A stretch of DNA of 64,000 nucleotides, from assembly GCF_002443255.2 (NCBI RefSeq), contig NW_019211456.1, positions 56,804,982-56,868,981 on the forward strand. Direction: 5' to 3'. The notes beneath the pieces are model-generated. The model saw nothing but the letters and a program-made list of their open reading frames with translations. It was not told the origin of the DNA and ran no database searches. The stretch is from Varroa destructor (Eukaryota > Arthropoda > Arachnida > Mesostigmata > Varroidae). Each line of letters starts with the position of its first letter. The stretch's first letter is position 1. Made by a program: the position numbers and the translations under genes. Below are positions 27,476 through 38,024 of the stretch, piece by piece.

Positions 27476-28079
27476 GCACAAAGTCCACGATCATACGGGA
27501 ATTACGTTGTTGTGTAATCGCTTCCATTTGTCGAATATGACCAAGTGCGCGATTCGGACTGTACAGTACGTCAAAGTATTAACGCAATTGAGATCTGCTC
27601 TGTGCTGGTTATTGTTACTACACTATAGTCGCACTATTTATCAACTTATTTGTCAAAACCGCGGAGTCATCGCGCTAATTTAATATGTTTCTAATGTATC
27701 GTCAGTAAATATAGCTCAACATTATGTAATTCAATATTATATAGGTTATTGCGCGCTTACATTAAGCAACCCAAGTGTCACCCAATGGGGTTCTTTGTAA
27801 ATACGCGAATTTGATCTGTCTTCCACGGAATTAAGCGGCCAATTGGAAACGAGCTAGCCACGGAGACATGTATACTATAGAGTTTACCGTTCACTTCTAA
27901 ACTGTATGTTGAGCTCACGTCAGTTCCATTTTGAATTTCGATTCACTCCCTACTGCGGCTATATTCATAGATGACAAAAAGATTTGTCATATTGCATATA
28001 TATATAGTTCAGTCGACAGAAAGCGCTGAATCTACGTATCATACGTTTTACCATATATAGGGTGAGCGTTTTATAATTA

Positions 28080-29330
28080 CAGGGTCGAGACGTTACCCCC
28101 GCGCATATGAAAGAGGACGTCATTGCCTCCTTTGGACCCGATGATACGATTTGTGGCGGGGTACGTGCGACTAATGGCAAGAAGTACACACTGAGCCTTA
28201 GAGAAGCTTGTCGGCGGCCCAAAAGCTATCATCAACCTTACTTTTGGTGCTCCCATCATCGTGGCAGGAAACTTCGTCTAACGCTCGCATTTCCACACGT
28301 TTGCCAGTTCCGCAAAATAGGCTCCTGGAGCATTATTGCTAAGTGGTCAATGTCAAGACAATACCAGTTTTTGTCGGCCCAACAGGAAACTCTGCCACAT
28401 ACAATGAACGCGAGGTGGGATTCAATCAAATACATGGGTAGGAATTACGCTCTTTCTGAAAAAGGACAGCTCCATATGCGCATTTCGAATGCGCACGTCG
28501 AATTAGATCCCAAGGTTCCCTTGTGGCCATCATTCGCTAGTAAATATAAGTCTTTCCCGCGTAAACAGGACACGAAGAAACTCGCGTAATAGGCTCGTGA
28601 GATTCTCTCAGTGCCAAACATGACCGATGTTGGAGTCTACACACAACATCTTGTCGGCTGTTGGCAATAATACATCGAACACTGAGTTGGAGTGTTCTCA
28701 TCTAATGACACCCCTGCGTCTCAGGGAGCGTATGATGAACAAACACCTGTTGAACGAAACGTACGACGTCAGGAGCAACCGTTTACCTCTAACGAAGGCA
28801 GCTGGAGCGAACAGAATTCTGAATCTAAGGCCGCCATAGAACTAGTGCGACGCTAGACCACTTCCTCTTCAACAGTGCGGTACAACGTTGCTCGTTACCC
28901 CCAAAAGTAAAAGCGAGCCGAGCCAACCGACGTCGTGGAATTAGATCGCTAAGAAAAGGGTCTGCTATAAATTTCTCTTGTATCTGTTAATGAGCACAGC
29001 TAAACACATTGTTAGAGTGTTAGTGCAATACCCGAAAAAAAAAACGAAATCAGAAGGAATTGTTCGATCGCTGTGACATGCAAGATGCTAGTGACCGACA
29101 TCAAGCGAGCTCTAAGTACACCTCGGCAATATACCTATACAATGTCTGTGCACTTCGCAGCTTTCGAGTATGCGCCGAAGAATTTAACTAACACTCGAGC
29201 CAACGTTGGCATTCCCTTCAACGTACTTAATACTGGCGATACTCCACAAAAACAAATTGACAATCGACAATGGGTGTCGGAGCTGCTAGTGTTCTTTCAG
29301 ACTGCAGGTGTTGCTCAGAATTCTAGCTAA
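28080..29330 (+). other. ORF-bearing GC-richer island, unrecognised
   Basis: Three plus-strand frames follow one another: 28107-28589 (160 codons, ATG), 28627-28839 (70 codons) and 29073-29330 (85 codons). The first and third share a frame; the second is shifted. The composition is richer in G and C than the flanks. The first frame begins MKEDVIASFGPDDTICGGVR; none shows a recognisable domain, signal peptide or transmembrane helix. Possibilities are a lineage-specific gene with unseen introns, a decayed gene or chance. A minus-strand frame at 28077-28259 overlaps and cannot be excluded as the real one. Confidence 0.2.
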
Positions 29331-32300
29331 AGCCTTCTTCTTTCCTCAGTCCGGTAAATGTGATCTGCCCGACAAAATAGGTGAATCTGTGAAATGACGT
29401 AAATTAGCCTTTATGTTAATGGCTCTGTTTTTTATGGAACTAGTCGTTTTCATGTGTAGCAGGTCTACGCCAAGTTACATTCTGCCATCTTAAGTTGAGT
29501 TTGACCGTCAAGCTAACGAAAACCGAGGTAATGAAATCCAGGAGAGGTAATGAGGTGTGGCTTGTAGTACACGATATCTTTGTAGAGGACTATTGACATG
29601 TCACCTGCCTTAACTTGACTGCTGCTTTTTTATAGCGGCAATAGTTTCTTTCAGCATATCACAGAAAAATGCAGAAATATTTTGATAGCTTATCTACGAT
29701 ATTTACCCTCCAGCAACTGCCCTGTCAACCGGTTTGTGAAATTTCGAATTAAAGTTGTACCCGTCCCCACATACGCTATAAAGAATAATTCGGAAAAACA
29801 TCACTATGGAGAGTCTCGAGCAACTGAACCAGAAAAAGGCTTTATTCTTCGATAATCTTACGATCACACTAGACTATTCGCAACAGGCTTGTCTATTTAC
29901 TGGAGACGACGCTACTATTTGCGTAAAGCCTAAAAAGGACTTGACCAGTCTAACAAACATGTACTGATACGTTATCTAATTCACAACTTCCACTCTCGTC
30001 TATATAGAGTACACGAGTTTCATGAATAATTTAGGGAAGTTTGCGATTTGCTCATATATATGGTATGGCTCTTGATGCTCACAAGTGAGCAGCCTAGCTT
30101 GGTAAAAAAGATCGGAGTAACATGATGTTTCACTCAATCATTGGCAGGTCCTTAATAATTTTATTTGGAATTATGAATTTTAGGTCGATTACTTTAGAAA
30201 CTGTCTTATATTTTTAGCTTTAGATCGACTCGTGAAGCTGTCATATATATGGTATAATGTAATATGTCAGGTTCCTTGTGCGAAATATATGTAATTCAAG
30301 TAATTAAATGCTAGCTCTTGTAAAGGTGAATAAATGAGCAGTTGCATCATATNNNNNNNNNNNNNNNNNNNNNNNNNNNNNNNNNNNNNNNNNNNNNNNN
30401 NNNNNNNNNNNNNNNNNNNNNNNNNNNNNNNNNNNNNNNNNNNNNNNNNNNNATATATTAGTCATTATAATGTGAAAGTAAATAAGAATGGTTGATGTGA
30501 ATCTTTAAAAAACTAATTCCGCAAAATTTCGCCAGCCTTGTTAGATACTGTTTAAGGCGGGCGCATTCATGAGTGGCCATCTATCCGACCTAGAACTTGT
30601 TACTTGGTCGTGAGGGAAACCAACACAGGTATTCCTATGTTGTATATTCAAAATATCAGGGGAGACGACGGGTCACTCATAGAGACTTAAAGTGAGCCAC
30701 TAAACAACGACAAGAGGAAATTCAAGACTCTATAAAAAGAAGAAAACAACCGATACCTAAAATATGATAAAATGGTACTCTTTTACAGAATAATTACGCT
30801 CCTATATAGTTTACCGTTGTAACACGGTTTATGATTAAATAGTGAAGAAGATTATAGCACCAATATTAACTATTTGGTGGCTAATAGAAGCAATTCTATA
30901 GACAAGGGTCTACAATACACTGACTCAAAACAAAGCCAAGAGCACAAACAAACCTAATGCAGGCGTTACAAATACGTAGAAAGAATACGCCCGCCTTAAT
31001 TTGCCTTGTAAGTATAGGTTAGTTAGACAATGTCTTGCCGAGTGAGCGCTCCATCCACGACATATAGGGCGCGAAGTGACATACCTGAGCGAATGTAATG
31101 TTATGCTGACAGAAGGTGAGGAAGAGATTAGTATTAGTATTTAACGTATATTTTTGTTCTGTAAATAAATAAATAGAATAGAAATGTTGGGTACACTTTG
31201 TTGAAACTACTGTGTGCGGCATGAAACAGGATGAAAATAGATAAGGGTTATGTAGTAGGAAGTCTGCGTGTATATACATGCACCGACACATACATTGTGC
31301 TTGACAAAAACTGGCTGGATGAAAGCGTGGGTTAGTGATTTTTTTATGCCATACTGTGGCTTGGACTTCAGTATACTAGAGGATAACAATAATTCAAACG
31401 AGAATTTAATGTATTAAATTATATATAAAACAAAAGAAGATCACACTAATTTATCCACAGATGCTCACGGCCAGCAAATTCGTTTTAAGCCACTCCAATC
31501 CTCCAGCGTCTTAAAAGTAAACAGGTGATAACTGATAAGAATAAATCACAATCTCTAGAAAAGAACGCATTTCCTGTTTCTGCCTATAAATAATTGCGCA
31601 TACAGATAAATACGGTAATGTATTTTTTTCTATTTTTTTTCGTATTCTATATGTACAATTGATTTTTTCTTAGTCAGTTCATATGGACGCTAAAGGTAAT
31701 GTAATCGCCCTATACACTTGTAGATTTTATATTATAAATATATGTACATGTTATTACTTTAGTAAACATATTTTCAGCTAATGTTTGTGCTATTGTGTTG
31801 CTATACTCATATGTTCACTGTGTCTACATTGTATTGCTGTTATTCACGTATTCCTTTTTGATCCTTTATACTTGGGTTTCACTTCTGTAATAAATGTCGC
31901 ATTAGATTAGAGACGCATTTGTAGAGCGTGGTGTATAGGCTGCCGCAATCTGAATTATTAGCTAACATTACGCTTGTTTTCTTTCTTTCTCGCACAAAAT
32001 TATTGCATTTTTTAGTTTACTTTTCATTGCGGAGCATGCTCGCTTCTTGGTCAAGCTTCGAAATCTTTGGGGTAGGAATTCTTGCATGTCAATCTGAAAA
32101 TAATAAAGGACAAATAACATTTATAATTTTTTGCGGTTAGAAACCAGTGGGTTATTTGTTAAAGAGTGTGGAAACAGCTTGTTAGTCTGGGCATGACTAA
32201 GCACATTGTGCTCTTAAGTTTCTCTGAATACTACTACGTGCACTTCACAACCTCATCGAATCATAAGGTGCGCGCAGTCGGCCTCATAGCCACGCAAGAG

Positions 32301-32368
32301 TTGAATGTAGAACTGTTTGTCTTGTATCTTCTGGCACTTGTATTATTCTATATATACATGTATAGAGG
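29331..32368. other. Gene-free stretch around an assembly gap
   Basis: AT-rich, with no supported gene. It includes the N-run and the presumed 3' flank of the minus-strand TAB2-like gene next to 32369. Confidence 0.45.
30353..30452. other. Assembly gap, 100 N
   Basis: Exactly 100 N, the usual placeholder for a scaffold gap of unknown size. AT repeats flank both sides, suggesting that a longer AT-rich repeat stopped the assembly. Confidence 0.98.
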
Positions 32369-33196
32369 TCATTTCATGCTGATGTTTTTGTAATTATTGA
32401 TATCATACAAACCATATATAGACATATTATTTTTTCCGTTAGTCTTTGCCATATCAAATGTCACACTAAGGACATGAGGTCTACACGCATGTCTGTATAA
32501 AGGCAATAAAGGAGGTATTTTCAAAGGTTCGTTCTGTATTAAGCATGGCACTGGATAAACCGCACGCGGGGAGACTTCATTTGACGAACCTCGGTTGATA
32601 TTTTTGTAAAATCGGAATGTGATTGAATCTTTCGGCGTCCTTTGACGGATCCTCAAGCAAATCGGAGAGCGAGTTGCAGTTCGATCTTCGATGCCTGTGA
32701 CCTGGACCTGGACATTGACATCATGAACCCCACTGCTACTGCTACTGTCGGATAGAGACAAAGACGAATCTGAACTTGACGATGCTTCCTTCACAATTCG
32801 TGCATACTTACTATTGCTATTATTGCTGTGGTTACTGCCAGTTACATTCATAGTATTGTTGACTGTGGGCACCGATGAATTGACATCATCTGTCGACCGC
32901 GATGGCGAAGCGGAGTCGGGTTTCTGTTGATTATTGCCGCCACCGATTTTTGAAGAGCACGACGTCGCAGGCTGAGCAACCGGTTTTGGCGAAAAGCACG
33001 CCTCACAAAAAATTATCTCAGGATGATTCTTTAGTGTGCACGCTTGACAGACCCAACGATCTGCGTCATTAACGTCATCATCTTCTTCGTCCCCATTCAT
33101 CGTCCCATTGCCAGCCGACGGAGGATTAACTATTGTGTTTGATACCGTTGGATTGCGCGATGGTGTTCGAGAGTCGATTTCAACGAGCGGATCCCT
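32369..33196 (-). CDS. TAB2: TAB2-like exon 5: NZF zinc finger and long tail
   Basis: Acceptor TTCCCAG then RDPLVEIDSRTP and an acidic stretch. The NZF is at 32996-33055: W-x-C-x2-C, then T-L-x-N-H-P, then C-x2-C. The reading frame continues about 210 codons past the last Cys through Ser/Asn-rich low complexity, including a run of Ser/Asp, to a stop at 32369. No domain is visible in the tail. A hidden splice site removing part of it is possible. Confidence 0.85.
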   Translation of the reverse strand, partial: RDPLVEIDSRTPSRNPTVSNTIVNPPSAGNGTMNGDEEDDDVNDADRWVCQACTLKNHPEIIFCEACFSPKPVAQPATSCSSKIGGGNNQQKPDSASPSRSTDDVNSSVPTVNNTMNVTGSNHSNNSNSKYARIVKEASSSSDSSLSLSDSSSSSGVHDVNVQVQVTGIEDRTATRSPICLRIRQRTPKDSITFRFYKNINRGSSNEVSPRAVYPVPCLIQNEPLKIPPLLPLYRHACRPHVLSVTFDMAKTNGKNNMSIYGLYDINNYKNISMK

Positions 33197-36100
33197 CTGG
33201 GAATTTACATACAGTTACATTACTTAAATTAGTATGATTAACAGGACATGGTTATAGCGTACATTTGTTCCAATCATTTTTATATAGAAAACACGTAATA
33301 AAATCATCAAGCTCTAAGGCTTCGGTTTATCCATATCATTTCGACTATACAACTTTTTTCGCTTACCGGCCCTGGGTATATTTGGTCATAAAATGCGTGT
33401 CGAGTGACGTCTCCAAGTGGAGCACATCCATCCGTTTGTAGATCGACCTCGGTAATGAGACAGTGATTTTGAACAGACAACTGCCGATTGGCCTGCGTTA
33501 ACTCCAACAGGGTGTCAATCTGTACAAAATATGTAGATATACAATCAGAATGAAAGGTCTTGTTTTTAGTGTTAGAATAGTATAAAATAACATCATATAG
33601 GAGTACTTCTATTTTAGCTAGTATGATTACTTTTCATAAAACAGTAATAACCGAAACAATATATAATAATATTTAACATTAACATGGTAAATTAATTAAA
33701 CATCTGCTCAATTGTAAGCAGTAAACAAAAGTAAAATATTTTGCAAGTTGAAGCAACTGAGTGTGCAAATTAAAGGTACGTCTATTTTTCATACCAGAAA
33801 TCGGGAGAACAATAATAATAATAATTAATAATATCACACAATTTTTCAAACGTTTTATATGTATGATCTACCTATCTACCTAAAAATACAATAATTTGTG
33901 AGGGCCAATTCATTTGCTTTTTCCTTCTTACTAGCAAAACCAGTAAATTATTTTGATTTTTAATACAAACTGTATTGAATTCACTAACATTAATCGTTAA
34001 ATGCACACTTTAAACAGAACCTGATAATAAGCATCAAGACACACATAACTTATGGAATTTAATATTGAGCCGTAATATTATATATCATGTTGGAAAGAAA
34101 ACTTTCGCGTGTTTTAAGAAACTTTTTTTTCGCTTTATATTATTTGCTTCTGATATACTAAAAGCGCTTCTCATTTTCAATGAGCAACTGTAACGGTATT
34201 GCGATACGAAAGCGATTTCAACTCGGAAGAACTTAATGATAAATGTTCCAAGTGAAAAAAAAAGTGGGTTGTTGACATCTGTATTATGCACTTCGTCGAA
34301 GCCGAAGTTCTGCCGAAATAGCCCGGAGCATATTTCTTATGTAAGGCCCAGAACGTTGTCACTAAAAAAGTTCTCCGGAATGGTTTGCATATTGAGTACT
34401 GTATAATAACCCCAGAAGACGTTCTCCGCTCTGGTTGATCGCCTGAGTTTTATGATGACCATTAGAAAGCACTTTTTAAGGAAAACGAAGAAAGACGAAC
34501 GGTTTGTGAATTGGCCGAAAAGGTGGGTTATATGCATTAGAGGTCGGAAGAGGCGGCTCTACGAGAAAGGCCAAGACCCCAGATCCAATCAGACCTTCAT
34601 GGGAAACAAGTTATGCTTCGTGTTTAGTGGAACTATGGGGACCTGGTGAACCAAGAAACGAAAATAGACAAATAATCAAAACGTTTATTCGGCCTAGTTA
34701 CATCGAGTTCGCAGGTTATTCATAGGAAAGGATCTGATAAACGAATTCAGGTCATTTTGTTCTATGACAGTAGAAAGCCATACTGGAAACATCGACTTCG
34801 CATAGGGATTTTGTTGCACTTTTTATATTTTCCAAACGTTGTGCTGAGGATTTTTAATTTTTTTCCGATCATTCGACGTGGTTGATAAACTTGAAACATG
34901 ATTGGATCACTTCAAGACGAAGGCCGCTCCCTTCCGGCGAGATGGCATACATTACTTAGTGGAAAGATGGAAGATGACGAAGGATACATACCATAGAAGT
35001 CACAAAATTGGAAAATTTGGTGTTTTCTGTTCAGTAAAAAAGTGTGAAAACTTTCTTTCCAAGCAAATACTCTAATACGATCTAGCTCTATAGCTACTAT
35101 AGCTGTTAGTTCAATATTTAAACAAAATAATATACGAGATCACATTTACAGTTATGTTGACATTATTGTTGTTCACATTGTTGTCAAAATTTGTAATAAG
35201 GGTTTCTTCGAAGAGAAACCGCTCCTTAGCGAGAACTTCTCGGCGAAGGTTGGCTAAGCATGTCTCGTTTCTTTTGTATGCTTCTTCGAGAGCCTTTAGA
35301 CGTTGCCGCTGATTTTGCAGGAGAAACTCTTCATAGCCCAGATCATTTATTATACCACTCGCCCCTCTTGCAATACTAAGAGCGGGAACGTAGGAAAGCG
35401 TATCTCCATTGTTGCCACTTCCAGCATGTGATGTAGTGTTTGTGAATTTATCCTGCAAATTTTTTAGTAGAAGTTTAAACTTAGCAGAGTAGCAATGCAA
35501 TGTTTCAAGGTTGGCATAAACATGGCTACAACCATTGATATTGTTACTTTTTATACTTGCACATGATGCTAGAAAATGCGTTGCATCAAAACTAAGTTAT
35601 TTGTTGTACTAAAAAAACTTATACCATATTGAATTATACTTAATCATGTTGTATGTGTTGCATAGTACGGTTTTAAACTGTTATCTGTATCTCCATGTTT
35701 TCAGTCGTGGGGTGATAAATCCAGAAAGGTTTCAATATAGTGACTGTACCACAGTCTTTTCAGGGCTTGTTGGCGGCGTGATGACCAGTGAGGGTGGTGG
35801 TTCAGGCAAAGGGAGGCTTCCCAGTTCGGATCCCTCAACTCCCATTGAGGCCTCGAAATTGGAATAAAGCATTTCGCCTCCTTCGATGCTGTCTGTATAC
35901 CCAGGGCTGGCCCTACTTAATGACAAAACCCGCGTCAACTCGGAGATAAGTGCATCTCGATTACGTGGATACTGAAATTACAAACGAATGTATATTAGAA
36001 TAATCTTTGCGATGAGAGTCCTGTATTTCTATAAGTTCGGCTCTAACTTTCTCTAAAATGTACCTGTGTTCGGTACAGAATGTGCAAATCTATTCCAAAT

Positions 36101-38024
36101 TTGGCGTATTGCTAGCAGGTCATTACTATTTGTTTACCCATTGATATCTAAAAATCATGCACGACCATAGTTCAAGTGCATTCTATACGTAGCTATAAAG
36201 AGTCTTTAAATTGAATACTCAATTTACCAAAATTTGGAATAAAGATGAAAGCAAATTCAGTCACGAAATAAGATTTAGCTACAACGCCATAACGAAAGCA
36301 TATTCTGAAACTTCTATCTATAAGATAGGTCTACTCCTATAACCATGTTTTGTGATCATTCACTTCGTTTGCAAAAGCAGTCGATTTGCAAAGGATGTTT
36401 CAAAAAAAAGGGAAAAGGAAAGGAGGAACTTGTGCGTGGAAATCTGAACGCATATAGCATGGCACGGTAGCCTATTGATAAAGCATCTTCCTAACAAAGA
36501 CAAGATTCAGGGTTCGATGGTCAGATTTTTCGAGGCAATATTCTTAAAATATCACACCAGGTTAAACTATTCGCACCTCATCACAATCGGGCGGTAAGCC
36601 AAATTAATTGACTATCAATCCATTTTAATACTCGAAGAGATGAAGTCTCTTAACTGCAATGGCATACTTGTATAATATCATAAGAATTTCACTGTTATTC
36701 AATGACAACCTGCAGGCCAAACTCGCATACACTAATTGTCATTCTTTCATGATAATTATTACACTAACGCTAATTCCTGAACAGTTTTAAATGCTTTGTT
36801 CTGAAAATCGATAAATTTCGCTTGTCATGTAGATAAATTTTTTCTTCTAGAAATGTCTTAACTTTTCTAAAGACACGGATTTTTGTCGCGTGTCTATCGC
36901 ACGACACTTAACGTGTGTACCCTTCCTTCCACCCATCGGACGGTCAAGTTCATTAACAAAGACAATACAAAACAACACTTCAAAATTTGCTTGGCGGAAA
37001 GGTACAGATCTTATTTTCTTTGACCCGGATATGAGGAGAGCATAAAAAAGACCAATAATTCAAACCGAAAATAACATCGGAGTGACGGGTATCTTAACGG
37101 CAAGTCACTGATTGGTCTAGAACTCTGACCGTGTGTGAAGCCATCTTCAGTCTTTATTTTAATTAATACCATTATACGCGTCACATATTAGATTAGCCGT
37201 TGGGGTAACTTTTCCTTCAAGGAAATATTAATTTAGGCTCCATAGACATCATTCCCATGACACTGCTTTATGACGAAAAATCAAACGCAGTGTATCGTTA
37301 GGAGTTAGGCGTTAGGTGATCGCAAAATACAATGCCTCAGTTATAAAGGTATTTGCGTAACTTTCTCATTTACCGTTAAATATTATCTGGCTACGTCGAA
37401 TTGTCAATAGAGTTTGCTTGTTAAAGCATTAACTAATCTTACGTTAAAGCTTGTTCATGAGAACGAACTGTACGGTCACTTCAGAGGACCCTATCTTCGG
37501 CATGTGTTTAAATTACGATAATAGCTTTGTTCTCCTTTTATGCATGAGCATATTCGCCCCCGGGTTTATTACTGGATGTGTCCAATCAGTAGCAGCAGAT
37601 TGCAAGCGCTTCCTACCTACACATTCACTACTGCAATGACTAGGTCTAGTATATTGCAAAAGGCACTCCAAAATATACACAAGAAATTTACTGACGATTA
37701 GGAGAATACACCAGGATTTGCAACAAGATTCCGTTTATTTAATTGTTCATATTAATTTTAGCCATTCCCGTATTTCTATCGAAATTGTGCGCACAAAGCT
37801 TGTTTCCCTACTGCTTGGTTTCCTGAAACCTATTTCAGTTTTCAACGATTTCAGAATCTTCACTCGTGAAATCCTTATGGTCGCTGTACAGTGTCGATAC
37901 TATCAGGTAATAACTTAGCTATCTATTTATAACTCACCAAGTTGACATGAGCTTGCACAGTTTCCGCAGGCAATTCCGAAAAACGATGCAGCATTTCTGT
38001 CAGTAGACCTTCCCGGCTGTCCAT
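32369..38024 (-). CDS. TAB2: TAB2/TAB3-like TAK1-binding adaptor, five exons (whole coding locus)
   Basis: Exons 38024-37938, 35971-35750, 35452-35150, 33519-33367 and 33196-32369 join with every intron in phase 0 and give about 530 residues (human TAB2 is 693). Module order matches the family. It has an N-terminal CUE ubiquitin-binding domain split between exons 1 and 2, a coiled coil in exon 3 for TAK1 binding, a conserved block in exon 4 (NRQLSVQNHCLITEVDL, then HAFYDQIYPGP) and an NZF zinc finger in exon 5. In the family the NZF reads Lys63-linked ubiquitin chains and brings TAK1 to upstream signalling complexes in the cytoplasm. Here the Thr-Phe ubiquitin contact is Thr-Leu and the Gln between the last two Cys is Ala. 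About 210 residues follow the NZF, which in vertebrates lies at the C-terminus. Identity as TAB2/3 family is strong; start and tail are less certain. Confidence 0.85.
33367..33519 (-). CDS. TAB2: TAB2-like exon 4: conserved post-coil block
   Basis: Acceptor TTTTGTACAG, 51 codons, donor GTAAGC. The residues align position by position with human TAB2 just before its zinc finger: NRQL, a Cys-Leu-x-x-Glu-x-Asp-Leu motif and FYD-x-I then GP. This is the strongest single piece of evidence for TAB2 identity after the NZF. Confidence 0.9.
35150..35452 (-). CDS. TAB2: TAB2-like exon 3: coiled coil
   Basis: The acceptor TTTGCAG is followed by 101 codons. The segment QNQRQRLKALEEAYKRNETC and on to KERFLFEE is a predicted coiled coil aligned with the TAB2 helix that binds TAK1. 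It ends in an Asn/Val-rich low-complexity stretch. Donor ACT-GTAAAT keeps phase 0; GTGAAC slightly upstream is an alternative. Confidence 0.8.
35750..35971 (-). CDS. TAB2: TAB2-like exon 2: second half of CUE domain and linker
   Basis: A clear acceptor (TTTGTAATTTCAG) precedes YPRNRDALISELTRVLSLS, which completes the CUE helix pair. A Gly/Glu/Pro-rich linker follows with PPPSLVITPPTSPEKTV. The 3' border is uncertain: the chosen donor GTACAGT is weak and GTGGTA three bases earlier also keeps phase 0. Confidence 0.75.
36459..36535 (+). repeat. tRNA-derived SINE-like or decayed tRNA sequence
   Basis: A box A-like motif (TAGCCTATTGAT at 36468) and a box B-like motif (GGTTCGATGG at 36511) are spaced as in a tRNA-type polymerase III promoter. 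The flanking text GGCACGGTAGCCTATTGATA resembles the head of many tRNA-derived SINEs. The box B tail departs from consensus and no good cloverleaf acceptor stem is seen, so a functional tRNA is unlikely. It lies in intron 1 of the TAB2-like gene, opposite in orientation. Confidence 0.35.
37938..38024 (-). CDS. TAB2: TAB2-like exon 1: start and first half of CUE domain
   Basis: ATG at 38024-38022, then 29 codons (MDSREGLLTEMLHRFSELPA, then ETVQAHVNL) to a GTGAGT donor. It matches the TAB2 CUE start (Leu-Arg-x-x-Phe-Pro-x-x-Pro type). The frame stays open upstream of the ATG, so an earlier start or a 5' exon cannot be excluded. Confidence 0.75.

Larger units (their letters stand above)
14541..28079. 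other. Gene-free stretch with scattered short ORFs
   Basis: No recognisable gene. Contents are a 12-bp hairpin (17023-17049), a CAA tract (16448-16464), a poly-T run (19862-19883), a minus-strand ORF of 170 codons (20127-20639), GC-richer patches near 21640-21760 and 22740-23200, a C-run/CA compound repeat (23427-23468) and a long TA tract (27434-27474). Open frames at 15166-15438, 16125-16391 and 17493-17855 have coding-like short runs but no family resemblance and no clear splice context. Confidence 0.4.
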
